From assembly GCA_937926515.1 (NCBI GenBank), contig CALAZZ010000136.1, positions 1-24,949 of the forward strand: 24,949 nt of DNA, written 5' to 3'. Origin of the DNA: an uncultured Bacteroidales bacterium. GTDB lineage: Bacteria > Bacteroidota > Bacteroidia > Bacteroidales > F082. The translations under genes were made by a program, and so were the position numbers. Below the pieces are notes generated by a model, which did not search any database, was not told the DNA's origin, and saw only the letters and a program-made list of their open reading frames with translations. Positions 1 to 7,329 of this stretch are shown here, in pieces. Each line of letters opens with the position of its first letter. The first letter of the stretch is position 1.

Positions 1-754
1 GTGGTAACAGTTCTCCGGTGTTGAGGTAGTGTTTCACCTCCCTGAATATCCACGGATTGCCATAACTACCGCGAGCGATCATCAGGCCATCAACACTGTA
101 GGTTTCTTTAAAGCGTTTGGCTGAGGGACCATCAAGCACATCTCCATTACCAAACACAGGGATTTCCATGCGTGGGTTTCCTTTCACCTCACCTATTAGT
201 GTCCAGTCTGCCGGCACACTAGACCGGGTGGTACGAAGCCGCCCGTGAATGGTAATTGCCTGTATGCCTACATCTTGCAAACGTTCCGCTATTTCAACAA
301 TATCCTTTCGATCTTCATCATAGCCCAGCCTGGTCTTCACAGTTACTGGCAATTTCACTGCTTTGACTACTGCTTCAGTCATAGCCACCATCTTTGGAAT
401 GTTGTTCATAATTCCTGAACCGGCACCTTTGGATGCCACTTTCTTTACAGGACATCCATAATTGATGTCAATGATATCGGGATTGGCCCTTTCGGCGTAT
501 TTGGCTGCTTTCACCATTGAATCAATGTCGTGGCCAAATATTTGAATACCAATGGGCCTTTCGAATTCAGAAAAATCAAGTTTTTTCACGCTTTTTGAGG
601 CATCGCGAATAAGGCCTTCGGACGAGATAAACTCAGTGTACATGATATCCGCTCCAAATAGCTTGCATACATACCGGAATGGCGGGTCGCTGACGTCCTC
701 CATGGGAGCCAGTAGAATCGGAAAGTCTGCAATTTCAATTTGACCAATTCGCAT
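1..754 (-). CDS. dusB: tRNA-dihydrouridine synthase DusB, C-terminus cut by window edge
   Basis: FMN-dependent enzyme that reduces uridine to dihydrouridine in the tRNA D-loop in the cytoplasm. The gene starts at an ATG (complement of 752-754) and runs off the left edge, leaving about 251 residues of a family usually 310-350 long. Visible TIM-barrel landmarks are LLAPMEDVSD near residue 14, NYGCPVKKV around residues 98-106 with catalytic Cys101, TVKTRLG with Lys140, IHGR with His170, GNGD near 203 and ARG near 228. One oddity is the segment after His170, which reads HGRLRTTRSSVPADW where DusB proteins usually have HGRTR..x(Y/F)xGxAxW. Spacing is kept but the Thr, aromatic and Gly positions differ. 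It diverges from the CPBP protease across 77 bases. The family call is secure; choosing DusB over another Dus subfamily rests on the N-terminal motif and cysteine context. Confidence 0.93.
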   Translation of the reverse strand, partial: MRIGQIEIADFPILLAPMEDVSDPPFRYVCKLFGADIMYTEFISSEGLIRDASKSVKKLDFSEFERPIGIQIFGHDIDSMVKAAKYAERANPDIIDINYGCPVKKVASKGAGSGIMNNIPKMVAMTEAVVKAVKLPVTVKTRLGYDEDRKDIVEIAERLQDVGIQAITIHGRLRTTRSSVPADWTLIGEVKGNPRMEIPVFGNGDVLDGPSAKRFKETYSVDGLMIARGSYGNPWIFREVKHYLNTGELLP

Positions 755-783
755 CTGAACTGTTTTTCATTTCAAAAGGGCTG

Positions 784-791
784 CAAAAATA
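784..791 (-). promoter_or_regulatory. putative -7 box (TATTTTTG) for dusB
   Basis: Matches the Bacteroidota TAnnTTTG -7 consensus on the minus strand, about 30 bases upstream of the dusB start. No TTG at the -33 position is visible, so this is tentative. Confidence 0.35.
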
Positions 792-792
792 T

Positions 793-800
793 TAAATTTG
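793..800 (+). promoter_or_regulatory. putative -7 box (TAAATTTG) for the CPBP protease gene
   Basis: A TAnnTTTG match 31 bases before the ATG at 832. It sits back-to-back with the opposite-strand box for dusB, so the 77-base divergent spacer would hold two facing promoters. No -33 TTG is visible. Confidence 0.35.
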
Positions 801-831
801 CCGCTTTTGATGGTATAAATTTACGCATCAC

Positions 832-1764
832 ATGACCAGAACACCTCTTTTTGCGCACACAAGCATAGCTTTTCAATTGTTTATCTTTCTGGGCTTATTG
901 CTTATGGGGGCTTTGCTTAGTATGTTGAGTAGTCTGATACTCAGTATATTGTTGTTTGGTTTAAATTTTAATGAAGTGGGTGAGGCCATGCAAGCGGGAG
1001 GGCCCTTGGCGATGCAATCCGGAAGGCTGTTGCAGGTGGTCAGCCAGCTTGGCATCTTCATCATGCCTCCACTTGTGCTGGCACTTCTGGTTCATCCGTC
1101 TTTGAAGACATACCTGGGTTTTAATGGTAAGGCCAGGCCGGTACAATATGTTTTGTTTGTGCTGCTTATGTTCGCTTGCCTTCCGCTTATACATGAGCTG
1201 GCAGAATTGAACAAAAGCATCAGCCTTCCCGAATCTATGGCAGGAGTTGAAGCCTGGATGCACCGCAAGGAACATGAAGCAGCAGAGTTGACGGAATTTT
1301 TTCTGGGTGTTTCCACCTTCCAGGGATTGGCCTTTAATTTATTTATGATCGCTGTGCTGCCATCTGTCGGTGAGGAGCTTGTGTTCCGGTCGGTGCTACA
1401 ACCTAAGTTGGGAAAATTGTTGCGAAATGCACATGTGGGAGTTATTATATCAGCCCTTTTGTTCAGCATGATGCACCTGCAGTTTTATGGGCTAATCCCA
1501 CGTTTTGTATTGGGTTTGTTTCTTGGCTATGCATATCTGTGGACACGATCAATCTGGGTCCCGATGCTTATGCATTTTGTAAACAATGCTGCTGCTGTTA
1601 TCGTTTTTTTCCTTGCCCATAACGGACATATCCCTGTCAGCATGGATGATTTTGGAGGAGGAGGAGGAACAACTATACTTGTTTTAAGCATTGCCTTTTG
1701 CCTTGCGATCCTGTGGGCGTCCTTTTTGTTCAGTTATAAAAAGGAACCACAAAGTTTGCATTAG
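832..1764 (+). CDS. CPBP family intramembrane metalloprotease
   Basis: Polytopic membrane protein of 310 residues in the CPBP (CAAX protease / bacteriocin-processing, Abi) family. The three signature motifs are present: EELVFR (Glu181, Glu182, Arg186), FSMMH (Phe211 to His215) and HFVNN (His248 to Asn252), which supply the proposed active-site glutamates, histidines and asparagine. Hydrophobic segments lie near residues 12-45, 70-88, 103-122, 160-178, 201-218, 223-238 and 279-303. Bacterial members are thought to cleave membrane or prenylated substrates; the substrate here is unknown. The ATG at 832 gives a sensible N-terminus with no Shine-Dalgarno sequence. The stop codon overlaps by four bases the stop of the convergent EnvC-like gene. 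The family call is firm; the biological role is open. Confidence 0.9.
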   Translation: MTRTPLFAHTSIAFQLFIFLGLLLMGALLSMLSSLILSILLFGLNFNEVGEAMQAGGPLAMQSGRLLQVVSQLGIFIMPPLVLALLVHPSLKTYLGFNGKARPVQYVLFVLLMFACLPLIHELAELNKSISLPESMAGVEAWMHRKEHEAAELTEFFLGVSTFQGLAFNLFMIAVLPSVGEELVFRSVLQPKLGKLLRNAHVGVIISALLFSMMHLQFYGLIPRFVLGLFLGYAYLWTRSIWVPMLMHFVNNAAAVIVFFLAHNGHIPVSMDDFGGGGGTTILVLSIAFCLAILWASFLFSYKKEPQSLH

Positions 1765-2990
1765 CGTGCCAGCCATGGTGTCGGATCAATGATCTGCCTG
1801 TTTTTCCACAATTGAAAATGCACCTCTGTTTTTGATTCAATGGTGTTGGTGTGGATCTTACCCAGTGCTTCCTTGGTATTCAACTGATCGCCTCGTTTTA
1901 CAAAAACCTGGTCGAGGTTGGTATAAACGGTAAAATAGTCCCCATGCCTTACAATGACCGCATGGTTGGATTGTGTGATGCGATTAACACTTACAACCAG
2001 TCCTTCGAAAACTACACGGGCTTCGCTGCCAGCGGTGGTGGAAATGTCGATGCCGTTGTTTTTGACGGTTACTTTCTTCAAAACGGGATGTGGTTGCTCG
2101 CCAAAACGGGATGAAATAATCCCCCTTTCAACCGGCCAGGGTAATTTGCCTCTGTTATCTTCAAATGCAGCAGATAAAGCTTCTTCTTCGGGTGTGAGGC
2201 GCATGAGTTTGTCATCTTTAACAGGCTTTTCGCCCGCTCTTTCGCGGGCCAACCTCAATTCCTCAGCAATGATGGCTTCTATGGCACGCTGCAGTCGCTG
2301 TGCTTCGCGTTCCTTTTCACGAAGTTGCTGTCGTAATTGGGCTTCTTTTTGTGAAAGCTGTTGGATCGTTTGGTCGATCTGACTCCTTTCGTTGGTCAAA
2401 CTGGCTTGCTGCTCGCGCTCATTGGCCAGCAGGGATGCTTTCTCAGCACGGTCGCTTTCCAGATGAGTAAGCTCTTGTTTGAGTTTATCTTGTGTTTGTT
2501 CAATCTTTTGTATCTGTGATTGCCTGAAAGCAGCATATTGCTGAAAGTATTTCATCCTTTGGTAAGCCTGGTTGAAGTCAGCTGATGAGAACAAAAACAT
2601 CAATTTGCTGTAGGCATTTCTATTCTTGTAAGCGAAGGAGATCATTTTGGCATATTCCTCACGTAATGTTTTCAATTCGCGTTGCAGTCGTGTCTTTTCA
2701 TTTTCGCGATTGGCAATTTGTAAATCAAGCTGATGCAACTGGCTTTGAATATTGGCCAACAATGCCTGTCGTTGCCGGATTTTGGCATTCAGCATATTCA
2801 GCTCGCTCATCGTTGATTCCCTGCTCTGTCGGGTTTCATCCAGCAGTCTCGATGTGAATGCGATTTCCTGTTCGATCTGCTTTTTGTTGTTTTCCAATTC
2901 GACGCGTTTATCCTGTGCCATGATCAAGGTGGCAATCAACATCATGATGAGTGTTGTAAAGTGGTGTTTATGCGGAAAAATATTCTTCAA
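1761..2990 (-). CDS. EnvC-like murein hydrolase activator (coiled coil + degenerate LytM/M23 domain)
   Basis: Exported protein of 409 residues. It has a signal peptide (basic start, hydrophobic core, LIMAQ near residue 26), a long charged coiled coil from about residue 28 to 255, and a C-terminal LytM/M23 domain from about 280. In active M23 peptidases the metal and catalytic residues lie in HxxxD, a mid His and HxH. Here they read N311 (His lost), Asp315 kept, N358 (His lost), and E389-V-H391 (first His lost). The fold is therefore kept but catalysis is unlikely, as in E. coli EnvC (about 419 residues), which activates cell-wall amidases at division. The start is TTG (2990-2988), overlapping the TGA of the upstream DUF4292 gene; the next Met would remove most of the signal peptide. 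It is the last gene of a coupled chain. Confidence 0.88.
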   Translation of the reverse strand: MKNIFPHKHHFTTLIMMLIATLIMAQDKRVELENNKKQIEQEIAFTSRLLDETRQSRESTMSELNMLNAKIRQRQALLANIQSQLHQLDLQIANRENEKTRLQRELKTLREEYAKMISFAYKNRNAYSKLMFLFSSADFNQAYQRMKYFQQYAAFRQSQIQKIEQTQDKLKQELTHLESDRAEKASLLANEREQQASLTNERSQIDQTIQQLSQKEAQLRQQLREKEREAQRLQRAIEAIIAEELRLARERAGEKPVKDDKLMRLTPEEEALSAAFEDNRGKLPWPVERGIISSRFGEQPHPVLKKVTVKNNGIDISTTAGSEARVVFEGLVVSVNRITQSNHAVIVRHGDYFTVYTNLDQVFVKRGDQLNTKEALGKIHTNTIESKTEVHFQLWKNRQIIDPTPWLAR

Positions 2991-3823
2991 GGTATTGGAT
3001 TTTGTTCTAATCTTGAGAACCGATCAGGTATCCTGAATGGAAAAGATTGCGTTGCATTGAATTCCATGCGTGAGAAATCAATTTCAAGCCATATCTTCCT
3101 GTCAGCTTGCAAGTCAAAGCTTATGCGTGATGGAAAAAGTTTGTCATCAGCAGCAACAAAATGCCTGTATTCGGCCTGAAGGCGCTTGTTCTCCTCACCC
3201 ACTTCGCGCAGGTTCACACGTGTGATCTTAAAATTATCAGGATTCAACCAAATGTTTTGAATAAAAATACTTTGAGTTTCGTCTTGCTTAAGGTCGCGCT
3301 TGAGTTTTGTGCGTCCGGTAGTAGAAAGGCGGTACTCCATGGCATCTATTGAAGCCCTGAAGGATTTGTTCTCATAAAATGAAAAATCATTTCCTATGAG
3401 CAGGGACTGGATCATATCGAAGTCGATGGTGGTTTGTAGAAAAGTATTAAGTAATTGATAATCCCCCTCAAAATACACCCGGTCAAGTCTGTTCATGAAC
3501 TTGATCGAGTCAACAGTGATCAACAGACGTGCCACTTCCAGCCCCAAAGCAGGGAAAAAGGACACCCAGATTACGCTGTCCTTTTGCATGCGTAGCTGGG
3601 CACGAAAATCTGTCTTGTGCTTATCATTGATAAATGTGACGCTGGCGCGTGCATTAAACCAGTCAAAATCAATCTGATTTTCAATAAGCTTATCGAGTAA
3701 ATAATCTTCCCCGTATTCCTTGATGGGTTTCTTGATGATGCTTCTTTTTGTTTTGCACGATTGCAGAACAAAGAAACCAAGCAACACCATGGCAAGCAGT
3801 GTGGTCAAAGTCAGCCTATTCAT
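2987..3823 (-). CDS. DUF4292 family lipoprotein
   Basis: A 278-residue protein beginning MNRLTLTTLLAM at 3823. A lipobox-like end of the signal peptide (FFVLQSC, Cys at about residue 23) predicts lipidation and attachment to the envelope. The body is beta-rich, with the pattern SVIWVSFFPALGLEVARLLIT..SIKFMNRLDRVYFEGDY typical of DUF4292, a family found mainly in Bacteroidota and of LolA/LolB-like appearance (an inference from the pattern, not tested). The frame is open upstream to 3910, but that part lies inside the TPR gene and lacks signal-peptide character, so the ATG at 3823 is preferred. It overlaps the TPR gene by 8 bases and the EnvC-like gene by 4, which suggests translational coupling and related envelope work. 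The molecular function is unknown. Confidence 0.85.
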   Translation of the reverse strand: MNRLTLTTLLAMVLLGFFVLQSCKTKRSIIKKPIKEYGEDYLLDKLIENQIDFDWFNARASVTFINDKHKTDFRAQLRMQKDSVIWVSFFPALGLEVARLLITVDSIKFMNRLDRVYFEGDYQLLNTFLQTTIDFDMIQSLLIGNDFSFYENKSFRASIDAMEYRLSTTGRTKLKRDLKQDETQSIFIQNIWLNPDNFKITRVNLREVGEENKRLQAEYRHFVAADDKLFPSRISFDLQADRKIWLEIDFSRMEFNATQSFPFRIPDRFSRLEQNPIP

Positions 3824-5555
3824 ACAGCACACCTTCGCTAACTTTACGATCAATAAACTCTGATGCTTCACCTGCAGCCTGGGCTTTTCGCCAATAGATG
3901 AGTGCTTCATCCTTATGACCTAATTTAAAAAGTACATCCCCATAGTGTTCAAAGATCACACCATTTCCATCGGTTTGCTGCTCCAGGGCCTTTTCAATCC
4001 AAATTAGTGCTTCATCGTACTGCCCTAATTTATACATGATCCAGCCATAGGTATCGAGGTAGGCCGCCACCTCCGGACTTTGTTCAATGGCTTTTCGCGA
4101 CATCTCTTCGGCTTTTTCAAGGTTTTCTTCCCTCAGCGACAGGTAATAGGCATAATTATTAAGCACGTTAACATTTAATGGGTTTATTACCAACGCCTTA
4201 TGATAAGCCTGGTCCGAGGCCAGATGATTTCCCAGCTTTTGCTGTATGTCGCCTAACAAGCCAAAAAATTCACCCAGCAGCCTGTCGTTACCAACTACGA
4301 AACGGCGGCCTGTTTCGGCCAGCTTAAGTGCTTCATGGCTTTTATCTTTCTGGTATTTGGCCACGGCAGTAAAGTAATAAGGTATAGGTTGCTCCGGAAA
4401 CAGTTTATTGGCGCGCAATCCATATTCTTCAAGCATCTCGAAGTCGAGAAGCTGAATGTTGGCAAAAAGCAGATTTTCCCATACAACATACACACTGCTG
4501 TCAATTTCAATTGACTGAACAAATGATTGCCTGGCCAACTCAAAATTTTCTTCACGGTAATGCACTTCTGCCATCATATGATGTGCCCTTGCACTTTCGG
4601 GATGGGTATCGACCAGTGCCCGAACTAATCTATGAGTTTTCGTTTCAAGCTCAGGCTCTTCATCTGCGCCACGTAACCAAAGCAGCAGGATCTGAATCTT
4701 GGTGTCAACATCGAGAAAAATATTCTCAAAAGCCAGCAAGAGCTCTTCAAAGGCTTTGTCCTTGTCTCCTGTATTCAAATAATATTCTGATAATGAGATG
4801 TGAATATAGGGATCGTCAGGGTCCAATTCCTTGATTCTTTCATAAGTTTCAAGGGCTTTATCAATAGGGCCATAGTTCATGTAGAGCCTGGCCAACATCT
4901 CAAGGTAACGAGGCTCAAATGGATAAGCCTCAACCAGTTTTTGTATTTCAGCAATGGCATTGGCAGGCTGTTCCATGGCCAGGTATATGCTATGCTTTTG
5001 CAAGCTCAGAAGCTCGTTGACGCCGACCTGCCTTTCAATCTCTTCATAGATCTGAAGCGCATCCTTGAACTTTCCCTGTAGAATAAGCGCCTGGGATAGC
5101 TCACTGTAATATTCGGGGTTTTCAGGATGCATTTCAATCAGCTTATAAAACACTTCGCCATAGGCATTGTAGTCTCCTATGTGTTTATATATCTGTGCAA
5201 TGCGAACCAGATACCAGCTGTTCTCAGGCTCCATAGAAACCGCTTTTTCCATGAGTTCAAGCGATTTATTGATGTTGCCGGCATTGGCATTCAACTCGGC
5301 CAGCTCGTACATCGAAGCATGATCATTGGGGTTGGCCTCGAGGGCCTGCTCAAAAAGTGATATGGCTTTATCCGTGTTTCCAGCCAGCCTTTCGCGGACT
5401 CCATCAGCAAAAAGCTTGGCATTGCGACGCTTATTCTCAGAGCTAACTTCTTCCTGTACTTCCTTTGCTTTACGCCTTGAAGTCTTCTCCTGGGCGTAAC
5501 TTCCAATTCCTGTCAGCAAAAACAAGCCTAATATGGTAGTAATAAATATTTTCAT
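3816..5555 (-). CDS. exported tetratricopeptide-repeat (TPR) protein
   Basis: A 579-residue protein with an N-terminal signal peptide (MKIFITTILGLFLLTG, probable cleavage after SYAQ near residue 22). About a dozen TPR helix pairs follow, from residue 43 to the end, recognisable by repeats such as GNTDKAISLFEQALEANPND and KLGQYDEALIWIEKALE. A conserved block near residues 460-560 (NNYAYYLS, YLDTYGWIMYKLG, FEHYGDVLFKLG) matches a common Bacteroidota TPR type. It probably acts as a periplasmic or outer-membrane-associated scaffold. It lies 22 bases downstream of the sugar nucleotidyltransferase gene and its stop overlaps the DUF4292 start (ATGAATAG), so it belongs to the same transcript as the DUF4292 and EnvC-like genes. 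The partner and precise role cannot be read from the sequence. Confidence 0.87.
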   Translation of the reverse strand: MKIFITTILGLFLLTGIGSYAQEKTSRRKAKEVQEEVSSENKRRNAKLFADGVRERLAGNTDKAISLFEQALEANPNDHASMYELAELNANAGNINKSLELMEKAVSMEPENSWYLVRIAQIYKHIGDYNAYGEVFYKLIEMHPENPEYYSELSQALILQGKFKDALQIYEEIERQVGVNELLSLQKHSIYLAMEQPANAIAEIQKLVEAYPFEPRYLEMLARLYMNYGPIDKALETYERIKELDPDDPYIHISLSEYYLNTGDKDKAFEELLLAFENIFLDVDTKIQILLLWLRGADEEPELETKTHRLVRALVDTHPESARAHHMMAEVHYREENFELARQSFVQSIEIDSSVYVVWENLLFANIQLLDFEMLEEYGLRANKLFPEQPIPYYFTAVAKYQKDKSHEALKLAETGRRFVVGNDRLLGEFFGLLGDIQQKLGNHLASDQAYHKALVINPLNVNVLNNYAYYLSLREENLEKAEEMSRKAIEQSPEVAAYLDTYGWIMYKLGQYDEALIWIEKALEQQTDGNGVIFEHYGDVLFKLGHKDEALIYWRKAQAAGEASEFIDRKVSEGVLYE

Positions 5556-5577
5556 GCTTTGTAATTCATTATTCCTT

Positions 5578-6576
5578 TCAACCTAATTGGTTGTAATCAC
5601 CTATGTTATATGTATTAAATTGGCCTGTTGTTGTAGTGAAATTACCAATAATACTGTTTTCGATCAGTTTGTTTTCAATCACTGCATTTTCTTGTATGAT
5701 GGAGTTTCGAATAATTGCATTTTGTATAACGCTGTTTTTTCCTATGGAAACATACGGCCCTATAACGGATTGTGAAATTTTAACACCATTGGGGATATGA
5801 CAGGGTTCGATGATGATGGCATCCTCAAAATCTGCTGTGATCACATCTGTTTGGTTTTTCTTGTAATCAAGCACATGCCTATGGGTATCGAGCACTGCCT
5901 CCCTATTACCACAATCCATCCACCGGTCTACTATTTCGGTTTGAAACGCAAGCCCTTTGTTTATCATGTTTTGTAGGGCATCTGTTATACCATATTCCCC
6001 GCTTGTTTTAATCTGTTGGTCCAGCAAATACTTCAATTCACCAGCTAAGTTATCACCATCACGGAAATAATAAATACCAATAATTGCAAGGTCAGAAACA
6101 AATGAGGCAGGTTTTTCATGAAATTTCACTATTGATCCATTTTCAGCACGTTCGACCACGCCAAACTGTTCAGGATTCTCCACATTTGAAACCCAGATCA
6201 CAGCCTCCTTTTCTGTATCCAGCTCAAATCCGGCCTTGAAAAGTGTGTCAGCGTAAGCAATCATTACTTTTCCATTAAGTAAAGATCCGGCACATAATAT
6301 GGCATGTGCCGTACCCAGGGCGTCGTCCTGATAGTGGATGCTTCCACGTGCACCAACAGCTTCTGCAATTGCCAAAAGCTGTTGCTCCGTATTCTCACCG
6401 AAATGTCCGGTCACAAATCCGATTTCATCAATTTTTTCGGGAATGATTGCAGCAATGTCTTCTACAAGGTGCTGCACTATAGGCTTCCCGGCTATAGGTA
6501 AAAGCGGTTTGGGTGTTGTGAGTGTTTGCGGTCGTAACCTTTTTCCGAGGCCGGCCATGGGAATGATGATGTTCAT
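5578..6576 (-). CDS. sugar-phosphate nucleotidyltransferase (RmlA-like, with hexapeptide tail)
   Basis: Cytoplasmic enzyme of 332 residues that joins a sugar-1-phosphate to an NTP to make an NDP-sugar. The N-terminus carries the nucleotide-binding signature GLGKRLRPxTxxxPKPLLP (residues 9-27). Further landmarks are YADT near 108 (metal-binding Asp), FHEKP near 153, GEYGITDAL near 194 and WMDCGN near 219. Residues from about 250 to 315 show isoleucine-rich hexapeptide repeats of a left-handed beta-helix (IGPYVSIGKNSVIQNAIIRN). This matches glucose-1-phosphate thymidylyltransferase-type and archaeal-like bifunctional proteins. The base and sugar specificity cannot be decided from the sequence. 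It heads the transcript leading into the TPR, DUF4292 and EnvC-like genes, 22 bases before the TPR start, and follows dut by 101 bases. Confidence 0.85.
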   Translation of the reverse strand: MNIIIPMAGLGKRLRPQTLTTPKPLLPIAGKPIVQHLVEDIAAIIPEKIDEIGFVTGHFGENTEQQLLAIAEAVGARGSIHYQDDALGTAHAILCAGSLLNGKVMIAYADTLFKAGFELDTEKEAVIWVSNVENPEQFGVVERAENGSIVKFHEKPASFVSDLAIIGIYYFRDGDNLAGELKYLLDQQIKTSGEYGITDALQNMINKGLAFQTEIVDRWMDCGNREAVLDTHRHVLDYKKNQTDVITADFEDAIIIEPCHIPNGVKISQSVIGPYVSIGKNSVIQNAIIRNSIIQENAVIENKLIENSIIGNFTTTTGQFNTYNIGDYNQLG

Positions 6577-6635
6577 ATGCTATATTTCAGGTTTTCGTAA
6601 TGAGACTTGTGCGATAAGCATAAATGTAACCGGTT

Positions 6636-6643
6636 CAAATGTA
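6636..6643 (-). promoter_or_regulatory. putative -7 box (TACATTTG) for the sugar nucleotidyltransferase gene
   Basis: A TAnnTTTG match on the minus strand about 60 bases upstream of the start at 6576, in the spacer after dut. It would let the envelope chain be transcribed independently of dut. No -33 TTG is seen. Confidence 0.3.
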
Positions 6644-6677
6644 CGATTTACTGTCGTGATCTTACTATACTCATTTT

Positions 6678-7109
6678 TTATTTTCCGGTATGGCCAAAGC
6701 CACCACTGCCTCGCGCAGTTTGCGATAGCTGGTTCACCTGAACCAAATCTGCCCTGACATGAGAGGTGATTATCATTTGTGCGATGCGATCTCCATTATT
6801 TATGATAAACTCATCATTGGACAGATTGACCAAAATGACCTTGATTTCACCCCTATAGTCTGCATCAATGGTGCCGGGTGAATTTAGCACGGTAATGCCG
6901 TTCTTGATGGCCAGGCCACTGCGCGGCCTCACCTGAGCTTCGTAACCGATTGGTAATTCAATAAAAAGTCCGGTTGGTACCAATACCCGCTGCATCGGTT
7001 TTAGCACCATACTTGTGCTTAGACTGGCCCTGAGGTCCATACCGGCAGAGGCTTCCGTTTCATAAACTGGTAGTTGGTTGGAGGAGGCATTCACAATCTT
7101 GACTTGCAT
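6678..7109 (-). CDS. dut: dUTP diphosphatase (dUTPase)
   Basis: Trimeric cytoplasmic enzyme that hydrolyses dUTP to dUMP and pyrophosphate, preventing uracil incorporation in DNA and feeding dTMP synthesis. All five family motifs are present in the 143 residues: AGMDLRA (22-28), PRSGLA (62-67), GTIDADYRGEI (79-89), GDRIAQ (106-111) and the C-terminal RGSGGFGHTG with the Arg finger (133-142). The length is typical of the family. The start is the ATG at 7109. It lies between two nucleotide-sugar synthesis genes on the same strand, with 101 bases to the nucleotidyltransferase and 220 bases from the guanylyltransferase. The identification is secure. Confidence 0.97.
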   Translation of the reverse strand: MQVKIVNASSNQLPVYETEASAGMDLRASLSTSMVLKPMQRVLVPTGLFIELPIGYEAQVRPRSGLAIKNGITVLNSPGTIDADYRGEIKVILVNLSNDEFIINNGDRIAQMIITSHVRADLVQVNQLSQTARGSGGFGHTGK

Positions 7110-7134
7110 ACAGATTATTTTACGATATAAACCG

Positions 7135-7142
7135 CAAAAATA
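7135..7142 (-). promoter_or_regulatory. putative -7 box (TATTTTTG) for dut
   Basis: TAnnTTTG match on the minus strand 26 bases before the dut start codon. The 220-base spacer between the guanylyltransferase gene and dut shows no other clear signal, and only weak 4-5 base stems. Confidence 0.4.
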
Positions 7143-7329
7143 GACAATCTGCCTTCATTGGAGAAATATCAGCTTCATGCTTGCATATTTCATTAAGTTT
7201 CAGACTGGCTGAAAGATGGCAGTTGCCTCTTCCGGATTTTCAGGTATTTTTTATATTACTTCGCTGTCAGCCTGATTGCATGGGACTATGCGTTCTGATG
7301 AAATGCTGTATTTCTGACAAGAAAGTGCC

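Noticed and set aside
3824..3910. Upstream in-frame extension of the DUF4292 gene (29 extra residues)
   Set aside because: It lies entirely inside the TPR gene, would bury the lipoprotein signal peptide, and the ATG at 3823 gives a normal lipobox protein.
7110..7329. Possible terminator or riboswitch between the guanylyltransferase gene and dut
   Set aside because: Only 4-5 base stems (GAAAT/ATTTC, GCAT/ATGC) without a T-run or conserved architecture were found.
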